Shown: positions 20,001 to 27,694 of the stretch, piece by piece
Layout of the letters: every line of letters starts with the position of its first letter
Position numbering within the stretch: the first letter of the stretch is position 1
From: Flavobacteriaceae bacterium
Lineage (GTDB): Bacteria; Bacteroidota; Bacteroidia; Flavobacteriales; Flavobacteriaceae
Length of the DNA stretch: 64,000 bases
Assembly (NCBI GenBank): GCA_029243165.1
Contig: JAQWSN010000027.1
Coordinates: 62,001-126,000, forward strand
Direction: 5' to 3'
Position numbers and translations under genes: made by a program
Notes under the pieces: model-generated
The model's input: the letters and a program-made list of their open reading frames with translations, nothing else
What the model was told of the DNA's origin: nothing
The model's database searches: none

Positions 20001-20513
20001 GAACAAAACGATACACTTAGAACCTATGTCAAAGAGGTTCAGATTGACACGGACTTAGAGGTGTTCCTTCCTGATAATTACATCAATATCGTTAAAGAAC
20101 GTTTGGCTTTGTATCAGAAACTCAGTACACTGAAAACCCAAGACGAATTGAATGACTTTGAAAACCAACTGATCGATCGCTTTGGTCCACTTCCCAAAGA
20201 GGCGCAAGAGTTAATTGAAAGTGTTCGGTTAAAATGGATTGCTACCCAATTGGGTATGGAGCGTTTGTTAATTAAAAAAAATCTCTGCATTTGCTATTTT
20301 ATTGCAGATCAGCAAAGCGCTTTTTTCCAAACCCAAAATTTTACTCATATTTTGAACCAAGTGCAACAAAATCAGGAGCAAATGGTCCTCAAGGAAAAAA
20401 AGACCCCACAAGGACTCAAACTACTCTTGAGAATCCATATGGCAGACAGCATGCAAACGGTTAAAGAATGGCTCGAAAAACTTCTTTTGCCTAAAGCTGC
20501 TTCAAATTCTTAA
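17079..20513 (+). CDS. mfd: Transcription-repair coupling factor
   Basis: Large ATP-dependent translocase (1,144 residues) that removes stalled RNA polymerase and recruits UvrA. The UvrB-like N-terminal region is followed by a CarD-like RNA-polymerase-interacting domain near residues 450-510 (VGDYVTHIDHGIGKF), helicase motifs GDVGFGKTE (near 605), DEEQ and ATPIPRTL, then a C-terminal TRCF domain. No ATG exists in any plus-strand frame from the pdeM stop to 17266, although the protein clearly starts earlier. The TTG at 17079 is chosen as the only conventional alternative start, but the true start may lie up to 30 codons downstream. The 3' end overlaps the convergent next gene by 23 bases. Confidence 0.95.
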   Translation: MSSLDCSFLKLIWLNLKGIKLSLPKKAINTLLNSFDGLASQKALESAFFEKTCVHLRGLVGSGMSFRVASAFQKNQQFLLLVLDDPEQAAYCLNDLERLLSPNEVLYFPASYRQPYAPETTDNANILLRAEVLKKLSTSKKPRIVVTYPQAVFEKLISHRTLKRIGLTLKKDHVVPLSHLNERLFEMGFERVDFVAEPGEFAVRGGIIDVFSFAYQHPYRIEFFDDTLERLSSFQVENQRSIAAYDTIEILPDTSNLETTDHRKTILEFFPSNSSFIFGNLDKITRQLKTFYNKAKETYKSEGIESQYPPETLYVSPEEWIADCKEKSLFLLERSDQMDVSRQISFKQSPQPAFNKKFDLLIEYLNKNNEKGYQNTLFCSHEQQAKRFHDIFQEQEETVHYTTQVLPIFEGFEDIEAQWACFSDHQIFERYHKFRLKSDRTKKQALSLKELTQMEVGDYVTHIDHGIGKFGGLQKIEVEGNTQEAIKLIYGERDILYLSIHSLHKISKFNGKDGAPPKLYKLGSKAWKALKQKTKKRVKEIAFDLIQLYAKRRQKIGFAYPPDSYLQWELEASFLFEDTPDQSKTTAAIKKDMESTQPMDRLVCGDVGFGKTELAIRAAFKAVDNSKQVVVLVPTTILAFQHFKTFSARLKALPVRVDYLNRFRSTKDKNQILSDLAEGKIDILIGTHQLVNKNVTFKDLGLLIVDEEQKFGVAVKEKIRSLKANIDVLTLTATPIPRTLQFSLMAARDLSVIATPPPNRYPIESEVIRFSELQIRDGILYELQRGGQVYFIHNRVENINEVAGLIQRLVPDARVGIGHGQMEGNKLEKTLLGFMEGEFDILIATTIIENGLDVPNANTMFIHNAQNFGLSDLHQMRGRVGRSNKKAFCYFLTPPLSAMSSDAQKRIKTIEQFSALGSGIQIAMKDLEIRGAGDLLGGEQSGFINEIGFETYQKILQEAIDELKENEFKTLYQEEQNDTLRTYVKEVQIDTDLEVFLPDNYINIVKERLALYQKLSTLKTQDELNDFENQLIDRFGPLPKEAQELIESVRLKWIATQLGMERLLIKKNLCICYFIADQQSAFFQTQNFTHILNQVQQNQEQMVLKEKKTPQGLKLLLRIHMADSMQTVKEWLEKLLLPKAASNS

Positions 20514-21150
20514 TCACCCTAAAAGCTGTATTAACCTGATCTTCGTGCATCAGTATTGTGAACTCATTCGAAGTTGAGATGACTTCGTTAATGTTAACCC
20601 CCTCCCAAGATAGGCGCTGAAAAATAAAATAATAAATTCCAGGTATGGTTACATTCTCAATGGGAAGTTTCATAGTGATCGAGGAAAGGTTTTCTGTTTT
20701 CGAAAAACAAGTTTCTTCTTTAAATAAGTCATCTACGAGAGGGGCAATATTCTGACTAACAATAATATTACTTTCAGAAACCCCTCGTGAAGAGGTGTAA
20801 AAAACTTCTTGCTGTTGTTCTATTGCTTTTAGTAAATTGGATTGGGCAAAAAGCAAACTCTCTGAGATTAGAAAACTGTAATCGACCAAAGAAGACCGAA
20901 CGGTAATATCGCCAAGGTTCTTCAAAACTTTAATAATTTGTTTGGTTTGAACAAAATCAGCTGTATCTGAAATTCGCTTTAAGGCCATTACAATGGCTCC
21001 AGGCTTTACAGGCTTTTTGGTTCGTTCTTCAATATCTTCTTGAATGTTTCTTGCAAGAGATGTTAGATTAATAATTCCATCGGAAAGTGCCGAAGATAAA
21101 TAGGGTTTGGTTTTGATGTATTCTACTACGGTAGCCGCAATTGTTTTCAT
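20491..21150 (-). CDS. Conserved Bacteroidota protein with C-terminal ACT-like domain
   Basis: A 219-residue soluble protein without a signal peptide. I recognise it as a family common in Flavobacteriia, sometimes loosely labelled aspartate kinase because of its C-terminal region. The N-terminal ~70 residues look helical and winged-helix-like (INLTSLARNIQ, GAIVMALKRI). The C-terminal ~70 residues (PGIYYFIFQRLSWEGVN, STSNEFTILMHE) resemble an ACT ligand-binding domain. No kinase motif is present. A regulator that senses a small molecule is plausible but unproven. Its promoter overlaps a palindrome, which may mean autoregulation. The last 23 bases overlap the end of mfd on the other strand. Confidence 0.8.
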   Translation of the reverse strand: MKTIAATVVEYIKTKPYLSSALSDGIINLTSLARNIQEDIEERTKKPVKPGAIVMALKRISDTADFVQTKQIIKVLKNLGDITVRSSLVDYSFLISESLLFAQSNLLKAIEQQQEVFYTSSRGVSESNIIVSQNIAPLVDDLFKEETCFSKTENLSSITMKLPIENVTIPGIYYFIFQRLSWEGVNINEVISTSNEFTILMHEDQVNTAFRVIKNLKQL

Positions 21151-21170
21151 TTCAATTTACTTTTATTTAA

Positions 21171-21202
21171 CAAAAGTAATTATTTAACACAAAATGTTAA
21201 AT
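21171..21202 (-). promoter_or_regulatory. Promoter with overlapping palindromic operator candidate
   Basis: On the minus strand TACTTTTG (21178-21171) is a full match to the -7 box, 17 nt upstream of the predicted leader end at 21150. The spacer just upstream carries a perfect inverted repeat ATTTAACA-N5-TGTTAAAT (21182-21202). With a 19-base spacer the -33 position reads TTA instead of TTG. A dyad placed between the -33 and -7 elements is the classic position for a repressor site. Confidence 0.5.
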
Positions 21203-21210
21203 TTAAAACA

Positions 21211-21573
21211 TTATTCCCAAGCATAAAATGCATTTTTTATGTGGTTTATGAACCATTTGTCTTTCTTTCGAGTTAGGGCAATGACATCAAACCGAACTTC
21301 TAAATCAAGTTCATTTTCTTCAATGAAGTGATCTACCGCCTGGACCAACAGCTTGATTTTTTTTGAAGAAATAAAACTTTCAGGAGTTCCAAAAAAGGTA
21401 GTACTTCTAGCCTTGACCTCAACACAGATTAACTCATTTTTATGGCGAACTAACAAATCCACTTCGGCATGTCGGTAACGGTAGTTTTTTTCTAAAAAGA
21501 TGTATCCTTTTTCAATAAGAAAAGTGAGGGCTCTTTCCTCAGCTTGTTTCCCAAAGAGATTGTGTTGCGCCAT
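21211..21573 (-). CDS. yraN: YraN family endonuclease-like protein (UPF0102)
   Basis: A 120-residue protein with the Holliday-junction-resolvase-like fold of the YraN family: [12 protein letters not shown] at the N terminus, then EVDLLVRH and ICVEVKARS, which form the expected D-(X)n-EXK nuclease-like centre. The function in cells is not established. The start ATG gives [12 protein letters not shown], as is usual. It is divergent from metG across a short gap that holds the metG promoter. Confidence 0.92.
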   Translation of the reverse strand: MAQHNLFGKQAEERALTFLIEKGYIFLEKNYRYRHAEVDLLVRHKNELICVEVKARSTTFFGTPESFISSKKIKLLVQAVDHFIEENELDLEVRFDVIALTRKKDKWFINHIKNAFYAWE

Positions 21574-21635
21574 GTCAATTGATTTGGAGTCAATTAAAGA
21601 TACAATGTTAAGCTCTAAAAAGAATGAGATTTACG

Positions 21636-21643
21636 TATTTTTG
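21636..21643 (+). promoter_or_regulatory. -7 element of the metG promoter
   Basis: TATTTTTG matches the Bacteroidota -7 consensus fully and would start transcription about 15 nt before the metG ATG at 21662. No TTG is found 19-20 bases upstream, so only the -7 element is claimed. Confidence 0.4.
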
Positions 21644-21661
21644 GAAAAATTTAAATCATCC

Positions 21662-23716
21662 ATGCCGAAACGCTACACAGTTACCGCTGCCCTACCTTAC
21701 ACTAACGGTCCGATTCATATTGGACATCTTGCAGGAGTTTACATTCCAGCAGACATTTACAGCCGTTATCTGAGAGGCAGAAAAAAAGATGTGGCTTTTA
21801 TTTGTGGTAGCGATGAACACGGGGTTGCAATTGCTTTAAAGGCAAAAAAAGAAGGGAAAACACCCCAACAAATCATCGATCAATACGATCAACTCATTCG
21901 AGAATCTTTTGAATCTTTTGGAATTTCTTTTGATCATTATTCAAGAACCTCACGGAAAATACATCACGAAACCGCGCAAGAGTTTTTTAAAACACTTTAC
22001 GAAAAAGGGGTTTTTGAAGAAAAAGATTCAGAACAATTATTTGATGCTGAAGCACAGCAGTTCCTAGCCGACCGATTTGTTACTGGAACTTGTCCCCTTT
22101 GCCAAAATCCAGAAGCTTATGGCGATCAATGTGAGAGTTGTGGAAGTAGTTTGAGTGCAACCGAATTGATTCAGCCAAAATCCACTTTGAGCGGAGCCCA
22201 ACCAGAACTTAAAAAAACAAAGCATTGGTACCTCCCCTTAAACCAATTTGAGGACTTTATTAAAGAGTGGATTCTTGATGAACATCAAAACGATTGGAAA
22301 CCCAATGTTTACGGTCAGGTCAAATCTTGGATTACTAATGGTCTTCAAGCGCGTGCGGTAACACGTGATCTAGACTGGGGAATCCCAGTCCCGTTAGAGG
22401 GAGCCGAAGGAAAGGTCCTTTATGTTTGGTTTGATGCGCCCATCGGTTACATCTCTTCTACCAAAGAGTGGGCAGCAGCAAAGGGAGTGGACTGGAAACC
22501 TTATTGGTGCGATGAAGACACTCAGTTAGTTCACTTTATTGGGAAAGATAATATCGTATTTCACTGTATCATTTTTCCTGTGATGCTCAAAGCCTCTGGA
22601 CAGTACATTCTTCCTGAGAATGTTCCTGCGAATGAATTTTTAAATCTAGAAGGGCAAAAAATTTCAACCTCAAAAAATTGGGCCGTCTGGCTCCACGAAT
22701 ACTTGGAGACCTTTCCTGAACAACAAGATGTTTTGCGTTATGTACTAACGGCTAATGCACCAGAAACTAAAGATAACGACTTTACTTGGGAAGAATTTCA
22801 AGCTCGAAACAACAATGAACTGGTTGCCATTTTTGGAAATTTTATCAACCGAGTAATGGTGTTGACACACAAGTATTACCGAGGAACCGTTCCTGAAGCG
22901 GGAGACTTACAATCAGAAGATGTTAAAGTATTGGAAGAAATGGCACAACTGCCCGAAAAAATCGGCCAGTCAATTGAAGCCTATCGTTTTAGAGAAGCCA
23001 GTCAAAGTTTAATTCGCTTAGCTCGTTTGGGAAATAAATATTTAGCCGATGCAGAGCCCTGGAAATTAATTAAAACTGACCCAGATCGAGTAAAAACCAT
23101 CATGAATACTGCACTACAACTTTCGTGTGGATTGAGTATTCTAAGCGAACCCTTGCTGCCCTTTACTTCTTTAAAACTGAAGAAGATGCTAAATCTTCAA
23201 AACGAAAAACTCAATTGGGAGTCAATTACTGAAGCCAAGGTCTTGATAAAAGCCGAACATACTTTAGGAGAGGCTGCTCTTCTGTTTCAACCCATCGAAG
23301 ATAGTCAAATGGAAGCCCAGAGAGAAAAACTCAGATCGGACGCTAAAGAGAACGATCTGGAAGAAAAAGATCTTGCACCATTGAAACCAACTGTCTCATT
23401 TGAATCATTCGATGCCTTAGATTTTAGGATTGCAGAAATTATTGAAGCGAAAAAGGTGAAGAAGACTAAAAAATTAATGGAACTAACCGTTCGATTAGGA
23501 GATGAAATCCGCACCGTAGTATCTGGTATTGCACAAGATTTTGATGAAGCTGATCTACTCGGTAAAAAAGTAACTCTTTTGGCCAATCTAAAGCCTAGAA
23601 CCCTTAAAGGTATCGAGAGTCAAGGAATGATACTTTTGGGAGAAAACAGTAAAGGCAAGTTTGTTTTTGTAGGACCTGAAGATGTAAGCGTGAACTCCGA
23701 TACTTCCATTAAATAG
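21662..23716 (+). CDS. metG: Methionine--tRNA ligase
   Basis: Charges tRNA-Met. It has 684 residues when started at the ATG giving [16 protein letters not shown]; an upstream in-frame ATG would add 54 residues without family similarity and run into yraN. Class I motifs are PIHIGHLAG (HIGH) and QKISTSKN (KMSKS equivalent). Zinc-knuckle cysteines occur in CPLCQNP and CESCGSS. The C-terminal ~110 residues are the dimerising tRNA-binding OB domain ([30 protein letters not shown]). Overall length fits the long bacterial form. Confidence 0.97.
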   Translation: MPKRYTVTAALPYTNGPIHIGHLAGVYIPADIYSRYLRGRKKDVAFICGSDEHGVAIALKAKKEGKTPQQIIDQYDQLIRESFESFGISFDHYSRTSRKIHHETAQEFFKTLYEKGVFEEKDSEQLFDAEAQQFLADRFVTGTCPLCQNPEAYGDQCESCGSSLSATELIQPKSTLSGAQPELKKTKHWYLPLNQFEDFIKEWILDEHQNDWKPNVYGQVKSWITNGLQARAVTRDLDWGIPVPLEGAEGKVLYVWFDAPIGYISSTKEWAAAKGVDWKPYWCDEDTQLVHFIGKDNIVFHCIIFPVMLKASGQYILPENVPANEFLNLEGQKISTSKNWAVWLHEYLETFPEQQDVLRYVLTANAPETKDNDFTWEEFQARNNNELVAIFGNFINRVMVLTHKYYRGTVPEAGDLQSEDVKVLEEMAQLPEKIGQSIEAYRFREASQSLIRLARLGNKYLADAEPWKLIKTDPDRVKTIMNTALQLSCGLSILSEPLLPFTSLKLKKMLNLQNEKLNWESITEAKVLIKAEHTLGEAALLFQPIEDSQMEAQREKLRSDAKENDLEEKDLAPLKPTVSFESFDALDFRIAEIIEAKKVKKTKKLMELTVRLGDEIRTVVSGIAQDFDEADLLGKKVTLLANLKPRTLKGIESQGMILLGENSKGKFVFVGPEDVSVNSDTSIK

Positions 23717-23732
23717 TAGTTTTATCAGCGCT

Positions 23733-24632
23733 ATTCCTATTGCATACCATCCAATCTACCGATTGCCTTTGCCAGAAAATCATAGGTTTCCCATGGAAAA
23801 ATATGAGTTACTCCCCCAACAACTTATTTTAGAGGGAACGTGTAAAAGAGAAGATTTTTTTGAACCTAAGCCAGCTTCGATAGAACAGGTAATTCGTGTT
23901 CACGATCCACTTTATGTAAAACAACTTTCTAAATTAAACTTGAATAAAAGTGAGGTTAGAAAAATTGGTTTTCCGTTGAGCAAAGCACTTGTTCAAAGAG
24001 AGTTTACCATTGCAGGAGGAACAGTAATGGGAGCAGAAAAGGCACTTAAAAGCGGGATTGCAATGAATATTGCAGGTGGAACTCACCACGCATTTAGAGC
24101 TCATGGGGAAGCTTTTTGTTTATTAAACGATCAAGCCATAGCAGCACAATACCTTTTGGATAAGGGCAAAGCTAAAAAGATTTTAATCCTTGATCTAGAT
24201 GTCCACCAAGGAAATGGAACAGCGGAGATTTTTAAAAGCAATGATTTCATTTTTACTTGTTCAGTTCACGGTGCAAAAAATTATCCTTTTAAAAAAGAAG
24301 AAAGTGATCTTGATTTAGCCCTTGAAGATCAAACAAAAGATGAAGCTTACTTAGAAAAAATACAGCTTCTTTTACCTGATCTGATTGATAAAATTAAGCC
24401 TGATTTTATTTTTTACCTCTGTGGTGTTGACATCCTAGGTACGGACAAATTAGGACGGTTAGATTTGTCACTAGAGGGCTGTAAAAATCGTGATCGACTT
24501 GTGCTTCAACAGTGTCATCGTCAGGGGATTCCAGTACAATGTAGTATGGGTGGAGGGTACTCAAAAGACATTAACGTCATTGTTGAGGCCCATGCAAATA
24601 CGTACCGCGAAGCTGCAAAATTGTACTTTTAA
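23733..24632 (+). CDS. Histone deacetylase family protein (AcuC-like)
   Basis: Zinc-dependent deacetylase fold of about 300 residues. Catalytic and zinc motifs are present: GGTHHAF (paired histidines), LDLDVHQGNG, CGVDILGTDKLGR and MGGGYS with the catalytic tyrosine region. Family members normally begin with a strand followed by IAFHPIYxHPLPENHRFP; here IAYHPIYRLPLPENHRFP is encoded, but part of it lies upstream of the TTG at 23763, and no ATG is available. I therefore place the start at the ATT at 23733, 16 bases after the metG stop; this is uncertain. The stop codon interlocks with that of the CBS-domain gene on the other strand. Substrate unknown: acetyl-lysine in proteins or an acetylated small molecule. 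Confidence 0.88.
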   Translation: MPIAYHPIYRLPLPENHRFPMEKYELLPQQLILEGTCKREDFFEPKPASIEQVIRVHDPLYVKQLSKLNLNKSEVRKIGFPLSKALVQREFTIAGGTVMGAEKALKSGIAMNIAGGTHHAFRAHGEAFCLLNDQAIAAQYLLDKGKAKKILILDLDVHQGNGTAEIFKSNDFIFTCSVHGAKNYPFKKEESDLDLALEDQTKDEAYLEKIQLLLPDLIDKIKPDFIFYLCGVDILGTDKLGRLDLSLEGCKNRDRLVLQQCHRQGIPVQCSMGGGYSKDINVIVEAHANTYREAAKLYF

Positions 24633-25096
24633 GAACGCCAAGTTTGACTTTTCATTTCCAAGGCAGCGATAACAATATCTTTCCTGCTGACTTGCCCTAC
24701 AAGTTGGTTGTTTTCCAGCACAGGATATCTTCTTCTACTGCTTTTAGAAAATAGAGCTGCAGCGTCAAAAACACTTGTGTTTGATTCAATGGTATCAACC
24801 TTTTTACTCATAAAATGTGCTACGGATTTGTCTAAAATTGGCATATTAAAATAGCGACTATCTGAAATTTCTTTCATACAATCCGCCTCCGAAATCACTC
24901 CAACCAACGTTCCCGATTCGTCCACCACTGGACCACCAGAAATTCGATGCTTAATAAACGCTCTCATTACTTCATGAATGGACTGCTCTGGTGCAAAAAT
25001 AACCAATTGACGTTTCATGATGTCTGACACGGTTAATTTACTGGGAGTTACCCTTGCTTTTTTGGCTCTTTCTCCTTGAAAACTTTTTATCGGCAT
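24629..25096 (-). CDS. CBS domain protein
   Basis: A 155-residue cytoplasmic protein consisting almost entirely of two CBS domains (a Bateman pair), at about residues 22-80 and 85-150 (VSDIMKRQLVIFAPEQSI, GGPVVDESGTLVGVISE; VAHFMSKKVDTIESNTSV, RYPVLENNQLVGQVSRKD). Such pairs bind adenosine nucleotides and sense energy state. The partner is unknown. It faces the HDAC-family gene tail to tail with interlocked stop codons, recalling the acuB-acuC pair of Bacillus, though that operon is co-directional and AcuB also has an ACT domain, absent here. Confidence 0.92.
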   Translation of the reverse strand: MPIKSFQGERAKKARVTPSKLTVSDIMKRQLVIFAPEQSIHEVMRAFIKHRISGGPVVDESGTLVGVISEADCMKEISDSRYFNMPILDKSVAHFMSKKVDTIESNTSVFDAAALFSKSSRRRYPVLENNQLVGQVSRKDIVIAALEMKSQTWRS

Positions 25097-25202
25097 AACT
25101 ATTTGATTTTAGGTCTTTTCAAGATACAATTTTTAATTGAATTTTAAAAACTGCCTTTTAAAAGGGTGAGATTAAATAAAATATATCTGTATTATTGTCA
25201 AA

Positions 25203-26006
25203 ATGGAACAGGTGAAACAAGTGGGTATTTTAGGGTGTGGCTGGCTAGGAACAAAACTCGCCATGAAGTTAAGCGCTCAAAACTGGAATGTAAATGTTTC
25301 AAGTACTTCCGTAGAAGGGATGAATGCCCTCAAAGAAAAGGGATTGAATAGTTTTCAACTTAGATTGTCAGAAAATTCTTTGGAGGGAGACTCCGCTTTT
25401 TTCGATGGACTGGACCAACTTGTAATATCAATCCCTCCTAAACGAACTGAAACAGATCCTTACAGTCAAAAAATTAGGTTTTTATTAAAATTTCTCCAAT
25501 TAAAAATTAACTGTAGGGTTATTTTCCTGAGCAGTACATCTGTGTATGGAAAAAAGAAAGGAACTTATCATGAAGGGAGTCTCTTATCCCCCGACACACC
25601 CTCTTCCTTTCAGCTTATTCAAAGTGAAAAAATGATTCTTGAATCCTCAAATCCTGGGGTTGTTGTTCGCTTGGGCGGTTTAGTCGGACCTGACAGAAAT
25701 CCTATTTTCAAACTGTACCATAAGCTGATTCCCAATCCCGATGGAGTTCTCAATTTCATTCATGAAACTGATGCCGTAGAGGGTATTGTACAACTTTTGA
25801 CCCATAATGAATTGGAGGGTGTCTTCAATTTAGTAAGCCCTCACCATCCCAAAAGGAAAGACTACTACCTTTACATGGCAAATAAGTTTTTACTTCCTAC
25901 CCCTAAATTTGCATTTCACGATCCTCCTTTAGAGCGAATGATTGATGGCTCAAAAATTGAAAACCAAACTAGTTTTTCTTATCAAGTTGACAATTTGTTA
26001 ATATAA
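25203..26006 (+). CDS. NAD(P)-binding Rossmann-fold protein (SDR/epimerase-like)
   Basis: A 267-residue protein with an N-terminal dinucleotide-binding motif GILGCGWLG and a layout like the atypical SDR/NAD-dependent epimerases (FLSSTSVYGKKKGTYHE, VRLGGLVGP, NFIHETDAVEGI). The usual YxxxK catalytic pair is not evident; the equivalent region reads FQLIQSEK, so classical epimerase activity is doubtful. No signal peptide. It starts about 100 bases from the divergent CBS gene; the substrate cannot be predicted. Confidence 0.82.
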   Translation: MEQVKQVGILGCGWLGTKLAMKLSAQNWNVNVSSTSVEGMNALKEKGLNSFQLRLSENSLEGDSAFFDGLDQLVISIPPKRTETDPYSQKIRFLLKFLQLKINCRVIFLSSTSVYGKKKGTYHEGSLLSPDTPSSFQLIQSEKMILESSNPGVVVRLGGLVGPDRNPIFKLYHKLIPNPDGVLNFIHETDAVEGIVQLLTHNELEGVFNLVSPHHPKRKDYYLYMANKFLLPTPKFAFHDPPLERMIDGSKIENQTSFSYQVDNLLI

Positions 26007-26056
26007 ATTTTGTCATTAATTGAATTGAACTGAACGATTTGGTAAATTGGGGTACT

Positions 26057-26503
26057 ATGTTAAAGCAAAGTCAATACATCGCGATTTTAGAAAAAATTTT
26101 AACCCATCTAAAAAACTCAAAACTTGAATATTTTAAGGCTTCCGATCATGCCGTTAGTCCAGATCAAAAGCGATTTTTCAATCAGCAAGGCTTGCAAAGA
26201 AATCGTTTCTTTCAAAACGTTTTAAGTGAATTACAACAACTAGGGGTGTCATCTGATGACCTGATCATTAGTAAATTTAATTTTGATCAATTGTTAATAT
26301 CAACCATTGATACGCTTAAGGCTTCCGCTTTAGAAAAATGTTTGCATTCGGATGAATCTCTTTTAGAAATGTACACTGAATTGGAAGGCTACACAAATAC
26401 AAACTTAAATTTGGCCAAACATATTGAAACTCTTGAAGGGGCTATTTCTCAAAACAAAGAATGGGTATCAAACTTTAAAGTAAAAAGTAAAAAGTCAATC
26501 TAA
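26057..26503 (+). CDS. Four-helix-bundle protein, DUF2383/PA2169-like
   Basis: A 148-residue, almost entirely helical protein. The ATG at 26057 is preferred over a TTG six codons upstream. The layout, with paired helices beginning LEKILTHLKNSKLEYFKAS and later SALEKCLHSDESLLEMYTEL, resembles ferritin-like DUF2383 proteins that are often stress-associated. The family call rests on overall pattern rather than on conserved metal ligands. Its stop interlocks (CTAA) with the lipoprotein gene on the opposite strand. Confidence 0.6.
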   Translation: MLKQSQYIAILEKILTHLKNSKLEYFKASDHAVSPDQKRFFNQQGLQRNRFFQNVLSELQQLGVSSDDLIISKFNFDQLLISTIDTLKASALEKCLHSDESLLEMYTELEGYTNTNLNLAKHIETLEGAISQNKEWVSNFKVKSKKSI

Positions 26504-27030
26504 TTCTCGGTTTGAGAGTCAGTTTCAAAATCTTGATCTTCATTTTGTAGAGAAATCATTCTTGAAATAAATCCATTGTAGTATTCATACAATAGATTCA
26601 GAGCAGGGATCAGGGAATCTGTCTTGTAATGTTTGGTGAAGTAACGTGTCTTTTGAACTTGCATTTCCACTACTTTTAAACGGCTCTTTATTTGAGGATA
26701 TTCCAGTTTCCTTGGCATTGGCCCTGAACGTAAATCTTTAACAGTCGAGTTTAGTGCAATCAAATCAACTTCTATTCCGTCAAAATTCAATTCTTTAATC
26801 CGTTCCATAGATTTGTGAAGGTTTTGAAGACCTTCCCAATCATCGATTCCATTTTCTATTAAAAAGGCATCAGGATAATCAATTAAGCTAAGATTAGGCG
26901 CGATCAATGAGTCCGTATCCTTGGTTACTTCTGTTGTGTTAGAGGTAGTCGTGGTTTGAATTTTCTTATTATCGGCACAGGATGAGAATAAAACAACAAA
27001 TAACAGTAAAAAAGTGTTTTGATTAAGCAT
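26500..27030 (-). CDS. Lipoprotein at the end of the carotenoid operon
   Basis: A 176-residue protein with a lipoprotein signal: hydrophobic stretch then LFSSC, with the lipidated cysteine at residue 18. The mature part is hydrophilic and helical with no domain I recognise; a Ser/Thr-rich linker (TTTTSNTTEVTKDTDS) follows the lipobox. It starts only 10 bases after cruF, so it is probably cotranscribed with crtA-crtD-cruF. A role in holding or placing pigment in the outer membrane is a guess only. Its last codon overlaps the convergent DUF2383-like gene. Confidence 0.75.
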   Translation of the reverse strand: MLNQNTFLLLFVVLFSSCADNKKIQTTTTSNTTEVTKDTDSLIAPNLSLIDYPDAFLIENGIDDWEGLQNLHKSMERIKELNFDGIEVDLIALNSTVKDLRSGPMPRKLEYPQIKSRLKVVEMQVQKTRYFTKHYKTDSLIPALNLLYEYYNGFISRMISLQNEDQDFETDSQTEN

Positions 27031-27040
27031 GCATGTTTTT

Positions 27041-27694
27041 TTAAATCCCCACAGAATTGATTTTAATCAAAAGTAGGGTAAAGAATAAGAATTGAAGAAC
27101 GTAAAGATGAAAAGGATAAGCCCCTTCAATTTTAATTTCCCATTTGTGAAAAATCATTTGAAGAGGAAGTGCTACCAAACCCCAACCCACATAATTGTGC
27201 AAAGAAGCCATCCCATCAGCAAAAGTCCAAAAATCCAAAACCGGGGCAACCGGTTCAATAACTAGATCCAAGCTTAACATCAACCCCACACCAACAAGAG
27301 TTTTAATCCAAAATGAATGTGTAAAAAAACTCGCAATACTCCCCGTAATAAAGATCAAAATACACCAATTGATACCGATGAGGAGCGGAACCTCCATAAA
27401 TTTGATCCCTAACACAGCTCCGTAAGAATACTCCCCGAAAATAAAACCGTAACGAACCCCAATAATTTCGGCTGCCATTCCCACCGTAAAACAACTTAAA
27501 AATAAGATCAGAGCCCTTTTGGATAACTTGGTGTTAATCAGCAGTAATAAAAAACTCAAGAGAAGATTTATGGGTGTTGCCCCAATGAACCAAGAGGCAT
27601 CACTGTAGATGATCCCAATAATCCCTGAAACGTGAAATAGCCATATAAAAAATAGGGACAAATTCTGTTTTGTAAGAAGCACTTTATTACTCAT
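27041..27694 (-). CDS. cruF: Carotenoid biosynthesis protein, CruF family (carotenoid 1,2-hydratase)
   Basis: A 217-residue integral membrane protein with six or seven hydrophobic helices. Family marks include AAEIIGVRYGFIFGEYSYG, VPLLIGINWCILIF and DLVIEPVAPVLDFW, the acidic/histidine-poor core typical of DUF422/CruF. Characterised CruF enzymes add water across the psi end of acyclic carotenoids to give a 1-hydroxy group. It overlaps crtD by one base and is followed by the lipoprotein gene. Placement next to crtD matches its predicted place in the pathway, before 3,4-desaturation. Confidence 0.88.
   Translation of the reverse strand: MSNKVLLTKQNLSLFFIWLFHVSGIIGIIYSDASWFIGATPINLLLSFLLLLINTKLSKRALILFLSCFTVGMAAEIIGVRYGFIFGEYSYGAVLGIKFMEVPLLIGINWCILIFITGSIASFFTHSFWIKTLVGVGLMLSLDLVIEPVAPVLDFWTFADGMASLHNYVGWGLVALPLQMIFHKWEIKIEGAYPFHLYVLQFLFFTLLLIKINSVGI

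Noticed and set aside
21500-21661. N-terminal extension of metG from an upstream ATG
   Set aside because: The extra residues overlap yraN antisense and lack family similarity; the -7 box at 21636 lies inside the extension.
23680-23765. Frameshift between metG and the HDAC-family gene
   Set aside because: metG ends with a normal TAG after a complete C-terminal domain; the HDAC frame simply lacks an ATG.
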